From assembly GCA_019114585.1 (NCBI GenBank), contig DXFE01000009.1, positions 1 through 30,681 of the forward strand: a DNA stretch of 30,681 nt, written 5' to 3'. This stretch comes from Gemmiger_A avium. GTDB taxonomy: Bacteria > Bacillota > Clostridia > Oscillospirales > Ruminococcaceae. A model generated the notes under the pieces. The model had not been told where the DNA came from, made no database searches, and saw nothing but the letters and a program-made list of their open reading frames with translations. The position numbers were made by a program, and so were the translations under genes. Positions 1-6,579 of this stretch are shown in pieces. Position 1 is the first letter of the stretch. Every line of letters starts with the position of its first letter.

Positions 1-1270
1 TGGCACGGCGGCGGACATCGTCCATCTCGGTGGGCATCGAGTCCATCTCGGTGCGGATGGTGGCGCAGGCCTCATCCACGAGGTCGATCGCCTTGTCCGG
101 CAGGAACCGGTCGGTAATATACCGGTGGGACAAAGTGGCCGCGGCAATCAGGGCGCTGTCCTGAATCTTCACGCCGTGGAACACCTCATACCGCTCTTTC
201 AGGCCACGCAGAATACTGATGGTATCCTCCACCGTGGGCTCGTCCACCTGCACCGGCTGGAACCGGCGCTCCAGGGCCGGGTCCTTCTCGATGTACTGGC
301 GGTACTCATCCAGGGTGGTGGCGCCGATGCAGTGCAGCTCGCCCCGGGCCAGCATGGGCTTAAGCAGGTTGCCCGCGTCCATGGCGCCGTCGGTCTTGCC
401 CGCGCCCACAATGGTGTGCAGCTCATCAATGAACAGGATGATCTGGCCCTCGCTCTTCTTGACCTCCTGCAATACGCTCTTGAGCCGTTCCTCAAACTCG
501 CCCCGGTACTTGGCGCCCGCTACCAGCGCGCCCATATCCAGGCTGAACACCTTGCGGTCTTTCAGGTTCTCGGGCACATCGCCCCGCACGATCCGCTGGG
601 CCAGCCCTTCCGCGATGGCGGTCTTGCCCACGCCGGGCTCACCGATCAGGCAGGGGTTGTTCTTGCGCTTGCGGGACAGAATCCGGATCACGTTCCGGAT
701 CTCGGTATCACGGCCGATCACCGGGTCCAGCTTCTGCTGCCGGGCCATCTCCACCAGATCCTGGCCGTACTTTTTCAGCACGTCGTAGGTGTCCTCCGGG
801 TGATCGCTGGTCACCCGCTGGCTGCCCCGCACGTCCGCCAGCTGGCTGAGGAACTTGTTTACATCCAGGCTGAAGGTGCGGGTCAGTTCCCGGATGGCGG
901 CGTTGGGCTGTTCCAGCAATGCCAGGAACAGATGCTCCACGCTCACATATTCATCTTTCATGGCCTTGGCACGGGCCTCGGCCGCATTCAGTACTTTATC
1001 AGTAGCGGCGGAGATATAGATCTTGTCCGCCTCCCGGCCGCTGCCGGTCACGTGGGGCAGTTTCTCCACCTGCTGCATGGCCGCCGCGGCAAAGTTGCCC
1101 GGCTCCACCCCCATCTTTTGCAGCAGCTGCGGTACCAGGCCGTTTTCCTGGCTGGCCAGCGCGGCCGCCAGATGCTCCGGCTCCAGCGCCTGGTTCTGGT
1201 ACTCCAGGGCAAGTTTCTGGGCGCTCTGCAGCGCCTCCATGGATTTTTGGGTAAAACGATCGGCATTCAT
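1..1270 (-). CDS. clpB: ATP-dependent disaggregase ClpB, N-terminal part (3' end outside window)
   Basis: Hsp100 chaperone that works with DnaK to pull apart aggregated protein in the cytoplasm. The visible 423 codons hold the Clp N-domain (about residues 1-145, with the paired repeats that follow MNADRFTQKS) and the first AAA+ module: Walker A GEPGVGKT around residues 210-217 and Walker B FIDELH around 280. The sequence between the N-domain and NBD1 reads DVLKKYGQDL, typical of ClpB, and NBD1 runs towards the start of the middle domain, where the window ends. Start ATG at 1270 has AAGGAGG just upstream. The preceding promoter and CIRCE operator fit heat-shock control by HrcA. ClpC is the main alternative, but CIRCE control and the linker favour ClpB. 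The C-terminal AAA+ domain cannot be checked. Confidence 0.93.
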   Translation of the reverse strand, partial: MNADRFTQKSMEALQSAQKLALEYQNQALEPEHLAAALASQENGLVPQLLQKMGVEPGNFAAAAMQQVEKLPHVTGSGREADKIYISAATDKVLNAAEARAKAMKDEYVSVEHLFLALLEQPNAAIRELTRTFSLDVNKFLSQLADVRGSQRVTSDHPEDTYDVLKKYGQDLVEMARQQKLDPVIGRDTEIRNVIRILSRKRKNNPCLIGEPGVGKTAIAEGLAQRIVRGDVPENLKDRKVFSLDMGALVAGAKYRGEFEERLKSVLQEVKKSEGQIILFIDELHTIVGAGKTDGAMDAGNLLKPMLARGELHCIGATTLDEYRQYIEKDPALERRFQPVQVDEPTVEDTISILRGLKERYEVFHGVKIQDSALIAAATLSHRYITDRFLPDKAIDLVDEACATIRTEMDSMPTEMDDVRRRA

Positions 1271-1433
1271 ACAGCGACCCTCCTTATCACACTTACATTT
1301 TATATATTTGGCAAAGTCTTGACGTTTATGCTAATACATCCCGGGGCATTTCGCCCGTTTGCCTCCATTTTCTCCCGTTCCTGCGGGATACTCGCCCGGC
1401 CGCTTTCTCCGGCCGGTGTGGGCGGGGTTCGTT

Positions 1434-1460
1434 TTAGCACTCTCACGCTTCGACTGCTAA
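1434..1460 (-). promoter_or_regulatory. CIRCE operator (HrcA site) of clpB
   Basis: TTAGCACTC, a 9-nt spacer, then GACTGCTAA. The CIRCE consensus is TTAGCACTC-N9-GAGTGCTAA, so 17 of 18 arm positions match. It lies directly after the -10 box of the clpB promoter, where HrcA binding would block initiation. The transcript then has a leader of roughly 180 nt before the clpB start. Confidence 0.9.
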
Positions 1461-1461
1461 T

Positions 1462-1490
1462 ATACTATACCCGCGCCGCCCAATTGTCAA
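1462..1490 (-). promoter_or_regulatory. clpB promoter
   Basis: On the minus strand, a perfect TTGACA (1490-1485), 17-bp spacer and TAGTAT (1467-1462), inside a TATAGTATA run that also allows TATAGT. It is a sigma-A-type promoter abutting the CIRCE element. Confidence 0.75.
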
Positions 1491-1539
1491 GAGCCGCAAT
1501 TGAAAAGTTTTTGTGAACAGCCCCGGCGCACGGTTTTGC

Positions 1540-1569
1540 TTGACCCATACCCTATAAAAGCAGTATCAT
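1540..1569 (+). promoter_or_regulatory. Probable promoter of metY-metA
   Basis: TTGACC (1540-1545), 18-bp spacer, TATCAT (1564-1569). This leaves a short leader of about 45 nt with no S-box or other recognisable riboswitch. A TATAAA at 1553-1558 is an alternative -10 but lacks a good -35 at proper distance. Confidence 0.5.
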
Positions 1570-1621
1570 AGACGGTAAGAGGGGCCGGGAGGCCGCATTT
1601 TATCAAAAGGAGATATAAGCC

Positions 1622-2902
1622 ATGGACCTGCATTTGGACAGCGTATGTGTACAGGGGGGCTACACCCCGGGCAACGGGGAACCCCGTCAGATTCCCATTA
1701 TTCAGAGCACTACCTTTAAATATGCCACCAGCGAGGATATGGGCAAGCTGTTTGACCTGGAGGCCAGCGGCTATTTCTATACCCGCCTGCAGAACCCCAC
1801 CAACGACGCGGTGGCGGCCAAGATCTGCGCGCTGGAAGGCGGCACCGCGGCCATGCTGACCTCCAGCGGCCAGGCGGCCAACTTCTACGCGGTGTTCAAC
1901 ATCGCGGGCTGCGGCGACCATGTGGTGGCCAGCAGCACCATCTACGGCGGCACCTACAACCTGTTTGCCGTGACCATGAAGCGCATGGGCATCGAGTTCA
2001 CCTTTGTGAACCCGGACGCCAGCGAGGAAGAGCTGGACGCAGCTTTCCGTCCCAACACCAAGGCCCTGTTCGGTGAAACCATCGCCAACCCGGCGCTGAC
2101 CGTGCTGGACATCGAGAAGTTTGCCCGGGTGGCTCACCGTCACGGCGTGCCCCTGATCGTGGACAACACCTTCGCCACCCCGGTGAACTGCCGTCCCTTC
2201 GAGTGGGGCGCCGACATCGTGACCCACTCCACCACCAAGTACATGGACGGCCACGGCGCGGGCGTGGGCGGCTGCATCGTGGACAGCGGCAAGTTTGACT
2301 GGACCAAGTACGCGGATAAGTTCCCCGGCCTGTGCACCCCGGACGACAGCTACCACGGCGTGGTGTACACCGAGCGGTTCGGCCTGGAGGGCGCCTACAT
2401 CACCAAGGCTACCGCCCAGCTGATGCGGGACTTCGGCAGCATCCAGAGCCCCCAGAACGCTTTCCTGCTGAACCTGGGTCTGGAGAGCCTGCACGTGCGG
2501 ATGCAGCGCCATTGCGAGAACGCCCAGGCGGTGGCCGAGTACCTGCAGGGCCACGACAAGATCGCCTGGGTGGAGTACTGCGGCCTGCCCGGCAACAAGT
2601 ACTACGAACTGGCCCAGAAGTATATGCCCAGCGGCAGCTGCGGCGTGGTCAGCTTCGGGGTCAAGGGCGGGCGCAAGGCCGCCGAGAACTTCATGAAGCA
2701 CCTGAAGATGGCCGCCATCGAGACCCACGTGGCCGACGCCCGCACCTGCTGCCTGCATCCCGCCAGCGCCACCCATCGCCAGATGAACGACGAGGAGCTG
2801 CGCGCCGCCGGCGTGGGCCCGGATCTGGTGCGGCTGAGCTGCGGCATCGAGGACAAGCGGGATCTGATCGCCGACCTGGAGCAGGCGCTGGCCCAGATCT
2901 GA
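1622..2902 (+). CDS. metY: O-acetylhomoserine sulfhydrylase (O-acetylhomoserine aminocarboxypropyltransferase)
   Basis: PLP enzyme that turns O-acetylhomoserine plus sulfide into homocysteine (direct sulfhydrylation) in methionine synthesis. At 426 residues it is full length for the Cys/Met-metabolism family. Visible motifs are the N-terminal GGYTPGNGEPRQIPI segment typical of MetY, the YTRLQNPT substrate/PLP loop, SSGQAA near residue 80 (phosphate binding), and the PLP lysine in HSTTKYMDGHG, Lys206. The C-terminal LVRLSCGIED is also typical. Start ATG has AAGGAG 8 nt upstream. metA follows 34 nt downstream and makes its substrate, so the two are surely co-transcribed. Cystathionine gamma-synthase is less likely given the length and the acetyl-specific MetA next door. 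Confidence 0.95.
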   Translation: MDLHLDSVCVQGGYTPGNGEPRQIPIIQSTTFKYATSEDMGKLFDLEASGYFYTRLQNPTNDAVAAKICALEGGTAAMLTSSGQAANFYAVFNIAGCGDHVVASSTIYGGTYNLFAVTMKRMGIEFTFVNPDASEEELDAAFRPNTKALFGETIANPALTVLDIEKFARVAHRHGVPLIVDNTFATPVNCRPFEWGADIVTHSTTKYMDGHGAGVGGCIVDSGKFDWTKYADKFPGLCTPDDSYHGVVYTERFGLEGAYITKATAQLMRDFGSIQSPQNAFLLNLGLESLHVRMQRHCENAQAVAEYLQGHDKIAWVEYCGLPGNKYYELAQKYMPSGSCGVVSFGVKGGRKAAENFMKHLKMAAIETHVADARTCCLHPASATHRQMNDEELRAAGVGPDLVRLSCGIEDKRDLIADLEQALAQI

Positions 2903-2936
2903 GATCTTTCAAAATTCCACAGAACGGAGGGCCCCC

Positions 2937-3866
2937 ATGCCCCTGATCATTCCCCAGGATCTGCCCGCCTACAGCCAGCTGGGCAGCGAAAACGTATTTG
3001 TGATGCACCGCCAGCGGGCGGCCACCCAGGACATCCGGCCGCTGCGCATCCTGGTGCTGAACCTGATGCCCACCAAGATCGCCACCGAGACCCAGCTGGC
3101 CCGGCTGCTGGCCAACAGCCCGCTGCAGGTGCAGCTGACCTTTCTGCGCACCGCCACCCACGCGGCGGCGCACGTGTCGGCGGAACATCTGGAAGCCTTC
3201 TACACCACCTTTGACCAGGTAAAGGACCAGCGGTTCGACGGCATGATCATCACCGGCGCGCCGGTGGAGCAGATGCCCTTTGAACAGGTGGACTACTGGC
3301 CGGAGCTCTGCCGCATCTTTGAGTTCAGCAAAACCAACGTCTACTCCACCCTGCATGTGTGCTGGGGGGCGCAGGCGGCGCTGTACTACCATTACGGCAT
3401 CCCCAAGGTGCCGCTGGAACACAAGACGTTCGGCATCTTCCGGCATCGGGTCACCCGCCCGGCCAATCCTTTGGTGCGGGGCTTTGACGAAGAGTTCTGG
3501 GCCCCCCACTCCCGCCATACCGGGGTGGACCCCCAGGCCCTGGCCGCCTGCGGCGCGGTGCGGATGCTGGCCGAAAGCGAGGAGGCCGGGCCCTATCTCA
3601 TGGGCATCGACAGCGGCCGCCAGATCTTTGTCACCGGCCACCCGGAGTACGACCGGATGACCCTGGACGCGGAATACCGCCGGGATCTGGACCGGGGCCT
3701 GCCCATCGCGCCCCCGGCCAACTACTACCCGGACAACGATCCCACCCGCGAGCCGGTGCACCGCTGGCGCAGCCATGCGTTCCTGCTCTACGCCAACTGG
3801 CTCAACTACTACGTCTACCAGGACACCCCCTTCGATCTGGACAAGCTGTCCCCCTCGATGGAATAA
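2937..3866 (+). CDS. metAA: Homoserine O-acetyltransferase, MetA family
   Basis: Activates homoserine at the first committed step of methionine synthesis. The 309 residues align without gaps to the MetA family numbering: catalytic Cys142 (HVCWGAQ), His235 and Glu237 (VTGHPEY). Residue 111 is Glu (in ITGAPVEQM). In this family Glu111 marks acetyl-CoA users while Gly111 marks succinyl-CoA users such as the E. coli enzyme, so the product should be O-acetylhomoserine, exactly what the upstream MetY consumes. RBS GGAGG precedes ATG 2937. A strong terminator follows the stop codon. Family assignment is direct; acetyl specificity rests on the known role of position 111. Confidence 0.95.
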   Translation: MPLIIPQDLPAYSQLGSENVFVMHRQRAATQDIRPLRILVLNLMPTKIATETQLARLLANSPLQVQLTFLRTATHAAAHVSAEHLEAFYTTFDQVKDQRFDGMIITGAPVEQMPFEQVDYWPELCRIFEFSKTNVYSTLHVCWGAQAALYYHYGIPKVPLEHKTFGIFRHRVTRPANPLVRGFDEEFWAPHSRHTGVDPQALAACGAVRMLAESEEAGPYLMGIDSGRQIFVTGHPEYDRMTLDAEYRRDLDRGLPIAPPANYYPDNDPTREPVHRWRSHAFLLYANWLNYYVYQDTPFDLDKLSPSME

Positions 3867-3874
3867 CAACAGAC

Positions 3875-3906
3875 AAACGCCCTGCCGGAACCCGGCAGGG
3901 CGTTTT
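3875..3906 (+). terminator. Intrinsic terminator of metY-metA
   Basis: An 11-bp GC stem (3878-3888 with 3892-3902) with a 3-nt loop, flanked by AAA and followed by TTTTGTGTTT, 9 nt after the metA stop codon. Confidence 0.9.
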
Positions 3907-3928
3907 GTGTTTCTGTACCCATGTGTAA

Positions 3929-3955
3929 GGCCGCTGCCCGTATCAGGCAGCGGCC
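3929..3955 (-). terminator. Probable terminator of the corrinoid protein gene
   Basis: A perfect 10-bp inverted repeat GGCCGCTGCC (3929-3938, 3946-3955) with a 7-nt loop, just past the stop codon of the minus-strand gene. The minus-strand T tract after it is weak (TTACACAT). Confidence 0.5.
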
Positions 3956-3993
3956 CTCGCAAAGAGAAAAGGGGAGAGAAAAAATCCAGTCAA

Positions 3994-4635
3994 TCAGGCA
4001 GTAGCCCGGCACATCGACACCGCAGCGTCGGCGGCAGAGGCCGCGTCGGGGGTGTAGCAGTCGGCGCCGATCTGGTCGCAGAAGGTCTGGGTAACGGGGG
4101 CGCCGCCCACCATGATCTTGACCTTGTCGCGGATGCCAGCCTCGCCGGCCTTCTTCACAACCTCTTCCATCATGCCCATGGTGGTGGTCAGCAGGGCGGA
4201 GCAGCAGATGATCTGGCAGCCCTGATCGATGGCGGTCTGTACGTAGGTCTCGGGGGCCACGTCGGTGCCCAGGTCGATGACCTCCAGGCCCTTGCCCTCC
4301 ATCATCATCTTGACCAGGTTCTTGCCGATATCATGCAGGTCGCCCTTGACGGTGCCGATGCACACCTTGCCGGCCGCTTCCACACCCGCGTCGGCCATCA
4401 GGGGCTTCAGCAGGGCGGCGCCCATGTTCATGGCGCGGGCCGCCACCAGAACTTCCGGCACAAAGACTTCGTTGTTCTTGAACTTCTCGCCGATCACGCT
4501 CATGCCATCCAGAAGGCCCTCGTCCAGGATCTGCTGGACAGGAATGCCCTGGTCAATCGCCTGCTGAACCAGCTCTTTGACGATCTTGGCCTTGCCGCGC
4601 TGCAGGTTTTCGGAAATATCTGTCAAAATGCTCAT
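3994..4635 (-). CDS. Methyltransferase-type corrinoid (cobalamin-binding) protein
   Basis: Carries a corrinoid cofactor as methyl shuttle between a substrate-specific methyltransferase and an acceptor. The 213 residues show the standard two parts: an N-terminal four-helix cap (about 1-85, with GEKFKNNEVFVPEVLVAARAM) and a Rossmann B12-binding domain. The DxHxxG signature is GDLHDIGKN with Asp99, His101 (lower cobalt ligand) and Gly104. SALLTTTM near 147 and VGGAPVT near 175 complete the cofactor pocket. It is the size of MtmC/MtbC/MttC proteins. RBS GGAGAGG precedes ATG 4635. No methyltransferase, reductive activator or B12 gene lies nearby, so its substrate cannot be read from context. Confidence 0.92.
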   Translation of the reverse strand: MSILTDISENLQRGKAKIVKELVQQAIDQGIPVQQILDEGLLDGMSVIGEKFKNNEVFVPEVLVAARAMNMGAALLKPLMADAGVEAAGKVCIGTVKGDLHDIGKNLVKMMMEGKGLEVIDLGTDVAPETYVQTAIDQGCQIICCSALLTTTMGMMEEVVKKAGEAGIRDKVKIMVGGAPVTQTFCDQIGADCYTPDAASAADAAVSMCRATA

Positions 4636-4771
4636 GGTGCCTCTCCTTTTTATCCATGTGTTGCGGCCGTGCCCGGCCCTTTTCTTTAACTATATCTTTC
4701 CCGGCCGGATTTCTCTTGTAGAAAATCGCCCAAATTGGTAATTTTTTGTCTATATTTTTATTGTTTACCAA

Positions 4772-4810
4772 AGCAACAAAAACCGGGAAGCCCCAACAGG
4801 GCTTCCCGGT
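4772..4810 (-). terminator. Intrinsic terminator of the trigger-factor-like lipoprotein gene
   Basis: A 12-bp stem ACCGGGAAGCCC (4782-4793) with its complement at 4799-4810 and a 5-nt loop. On the minus strand it is followed by TTTTTGTTGC, 24 nt past the stop codon. Confidence 0.88.
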
Positions 4811-4833
4811 CTGGTCTGCTATGGAAAAAGCGC

Positions 4834-5958
4834 TCAGTGCGCGGTGCTCATGAGCTGGTCGATGACCTTGTTGGCCATGGTGTTCATCAGCACGTAAGGC
4901 TCGCCGTATTGGCTCACAGCGGTTTCGTAGTTCTCGCCCATCATTTCCTGGGCGGCGGCGGTGTCCACGGTGATACCCTGGGCCTCGGCCACAGCCTGCA
5001 GGATCAGGGCCTCCTTGGCGGCGGCCTCAATGTTCTCCGCCTGGGCCTCCACCAGCGCGTCCTGGCTCTCCGCCTGGAGCATCTGGCTGATGAAGTCGTT
5101 CAGCTCCATGCCGAAGTAGGACGCGTAGGTGTTGTAGTAGTCCAGCATCACATACGCCTGGTACTCCTTCATGGTGTCCGGCACCTGGGACACGGTGGAG
5201 TTGTCGTTCATGTAGGTGATCACGTAGTTGTGGGTGTTGTACTGCACGATGCTTTCCTTGATGGCCTGCTCCAGCTCGGCGGTGGTGGTGTAGCCGCCGT
5301 TCTCGGCGAACTTCTCGGCCACAAAGGCATCGTTGTACTCGGGCAGCTGGCTGTCCTCAATATAGTTGATGGTGGTCACAAACACAGCGTCCTTGCCGGC
5401 CAGATCCGGGTTGTTCTCGTAGGGATCGGGGAAGGTAACCTCCACATTGAAGGTCTCGCCGGGCATATGGCCGATCAGCTGCTCCAGAAAATCGTCGATG
5501 TAGCTGGTCACACCGATGGTCACGCTGGTGCCGGCGCCCTGGGTGCTGCCACCCTCAAACTCCACGCCGTCCACGCTGCCCACGTAGTCGATGTTCACGG
5601 TGTCGCCGTCTTCCACGGCCCGGTCGGTCACCTCGATGGTGGTGGCGTAGTTGGCCAGCACGCTGTCCACCTGGGCCTGCACGTCTTCGTCAGACACGGT
5701 GGTCACATCCTCGGGCAGGGTGATGGCCTCGTAGTCCTCGGGCAGGGTGACGTAGTCCAGCGCGGTCACGCCCTCCCAGCGGCCGTCGGCCGCAATGTTC
5801 TGGCTGTAGTCAAAACCGCCGGTGTAGTTGTATTTCGCATCCCCCTCGGCCGCCGAGGAATCCCCGGAACCGGATGCGTCGCCGGAACAGCCGGCCAGCG
5901 TGAACAGCATTGCCAGGCACAGCGCCAGGCTCAGCAGCTTGAAAGTCCTTTTCTTCAA
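4834..5958 (-). CDS. Lipoprotein with FKBP-type prolyl isomerase / trigger-factor-like architecture
   Basis: Predicted extracytoplasmic folding factor tethered to the membrane. The 374 residues begin with a lipoprotein signal peptide (KKRTFKLLSL..., lipobox LAGC with Cys24) and a Ser/Gly/Asp-rich linker. An FKBP domain follows (about 125-215: EDGDTVNIDYVGSVDG, then PGETFNVEVTFPDPY), then a helical region like the trigger factor C-terminal chaperone domain. The start is TTG at 5958 (no ATG fits), 8 nt after AGGAGGG. It is monocistronic with its own -10 box and terminator. The FKBP pocket lacks some aromatic residues seen in active enzymes, so chaperone function may dominate. Classical cytosolic trigger factor is excluded by the lipobox and absence of the ribosome-binding domain. 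Confidence 0.85.
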   Translation of the reverse strand: MKKRTFKLLSLALCLAMLFTLAGCSGDASGSGDSSAAEGDAKYNYTGGFDYSQNIAADGRWEGVTALDYVTLPEDYEAITLPEDVTTVSDEDVQAQVDSVLANYATTIEVTDRAVEDGDTVNIDYVGSVDGVEFEGGSTQGAGTSVTIGVTSYIDDFLEQLIGHMPGETFNVEVTFPDPYENNPDLAGKDAVFVTTINYIEDSQLPEYNDAFVAEKFAENGGYTTTAELEQAIKESIVQYNTHNYVITYMNDNSTVSQVPDTMKEYQAYVMLDYYNTYASYFGMELNDFISQMLQAESQDALVEAQAENIEAAAKEALILQAVAEAQGITVDTAAAQEMMGENYETAVSQYGEPYVLMNTMANKVIDQLMSTAH

Positions 5959-5989
5959 TCTAATACCCTCCTAAGAGAAATTCTTATCT

Positions 5990-5995
5990 ATTATA
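5990..5995 (-). promoter_or_regulatory. Probable -10 box of the lipoprotein gene
   Basis: On the minus strand, a perfect TATAAT preceded by GTG, about 30 nt upstream of the TTG start. No good -35 hexamer is visible at 16-18 bp, so it may depend on the upstream TG or an activator. Confidence 0.45.
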
Positions 5996-6101
5996 CACCG
6001 TCAGGCCGCAAAAAAACAGGGGTTTCACAAAATACAAACAATTTCCCGCCGCAGCTTTTTTAACATCCGGCCCTCTGCCGCAAAAAATTTTGCCCGGTCT
6101 C

Positions 6102-6130
6102 TTGACTTTAGTAAAAAAAAGTGATAGAGT
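6102..6130 (+). promoter_or_regulatory. Promoter of the T-box / trpXYZ transcript
   Basis: TTGACT (6102-6107), 17-bp spacer rich in A, TAGAGT (6125-6130). Transcription would begin just before T-box stem I. Confidence 0.65.
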
Positions 6131-6138
6131 ATCCCTAA

Positions 6139-6433
6139 ACCGATGAGGCGGAGATAAAACTGCACAGCGCACTTCCAGAGAGCCCGGTCAGCTGGAAACG
6201 GGCAGAAAGCGGGGCAGACAAATGGACCGCCGAGGGCGGGGTGAAGGGCCGCAAAGCCTGGGTAGCCCGCGCCGGGAGCCTCCCGTTACCGGGGCAGGGG
6301 CGTGTTGGCGCTCCGCTGAGTGGCCGTGTTTTCGCGGCAAGCAAGGTGGCACCGCAGGTGTCGGCGTTTTATGAACTGTCCGGCCTGTCCTTGCACAGTC
6401 TATCACTGTGCGGGGGCAGGCCGTTTTGTATTT
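6139..6433 (+). promoter_or_regulatory. T-box riboswitch, tRNA-Trp specific
   Basis: Leader RNA that binds uncharged tRNA and prevents termination. The specifier internal loop is framed by GGCGG (6147-6151)/CCGCC (6227-6231) and CTGC (6160-6163)/GCAG (6214-6217). Its 5' side is AGATAAAA and its 3' side ACAAATGGA, placing UGG (6223-6225) before the conserved A as specifier, hence Trp. The T-box sequence AAGGTGGCACCGC lies at 6343-6355. Its UGGC pairs with an NCCA end carrying discriminator G, as bacterial tRNA-Trp has. The terminator is a long stem (6381-6387/6417-6423 plus 6393-6399/6405-6411) followed by TTTTGTATTT. All parts of a transcriptional T-box are present. Confidence 0.93.
6381..6433 (+). 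terminator. T-box regulated terminator
   Basis: Outer stem CGGCCTG/CAGGCCG, inner stem GCACAGT/ACTGTGC with 5-nt loop CTATC, then TTTTGTATTT. It forms when tRNA-Trp is charged and would cut transcription before the leader ORF and trpXYZ. Confidence 0.88.
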
Positions 6434-6463
6434 CCTCCCCCGGCAAAAAGGAGGCGCATCGCT

Positions 6464-6526
6464 ATGACGAACCGTTCCCACCCTCACGCCCCCGCCGCGC
6501 GGCGATGGCGCCGATGGCGCGGCTGA
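6464..6526 (+). CDS. Putative Trp-containing leader peptide (20 residues)
   Basis: ATG at 6464 sits 9 nt after AAAAAGGAGG, a stronger ribosome site than that of trpX. The ORF encodes 20 residues ending RRWRRWRG, with Trp codons TGG at 6506 and 6515 (residues 15 and 18), then TGA. Both Trp codons sit inside copies of GATGGCG (6504-6510, 6513-6519). CGCCATC downstream (6538-6544) can pair with either copy, and a short CGGCT-GAG-AGCCG hairpin followed by TTTT overlaps the stop codon. This is the layout of a ribosome-mediated attenuator placed after a T-box with the same amino-acid specificity. That function is inferred. The ORF might be incidental, and the Arg/Trp-rich tail alone would also look like a cationic peptide. 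Confidence 0.55.
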   Translation: MTNRSHPHAPAARRWRRWRG

Positions 6527-6544
6527 GAGCCGTTTTCCGCCATC
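6504..6544 (+). promoter_or_regulatory. Candidate attenuator: mutually exclusive hairpins after the leader peptide
   Basis: CGGCT (6520-6524), loop GAG, AGCCG (6528-6532) and TTTT form a small terminator-like hairpin. The flanking GATGGCG (6513-6519, or the copy at 6504-6510) pairs with CGCCATC (6538-6544). A ribosome stalled on the Trp codons would cover these GATGGCG copies. The 5-bp stem is weak by itself. Confidence 0.4.
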
Positions 6545-6579
6545 CACACCGCCAGAACAAAAGAAATGAGGGTATTGTC

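Noticed and set aside
125..1516. Long plus-strand open frame opposite clpB
   Set aside because: It mirrors the codon structure of a clear ClpB coding sequence in GC-rich DNA, has no ribosome site and reads through the CIRCE/promoter region.
1570..1621. SAM riboswitch upstream of metY
   Set aside because: The leader is only about 45 nt and contains none of the S-box elements.
6507..6523. RWRRWR tail as an antimicrobial peptide gene
   Set aside because: Position between T-box terminator and trpX, lack of export or immunity gene, and Trp codons within pairing repeats fit a leader peptide better.
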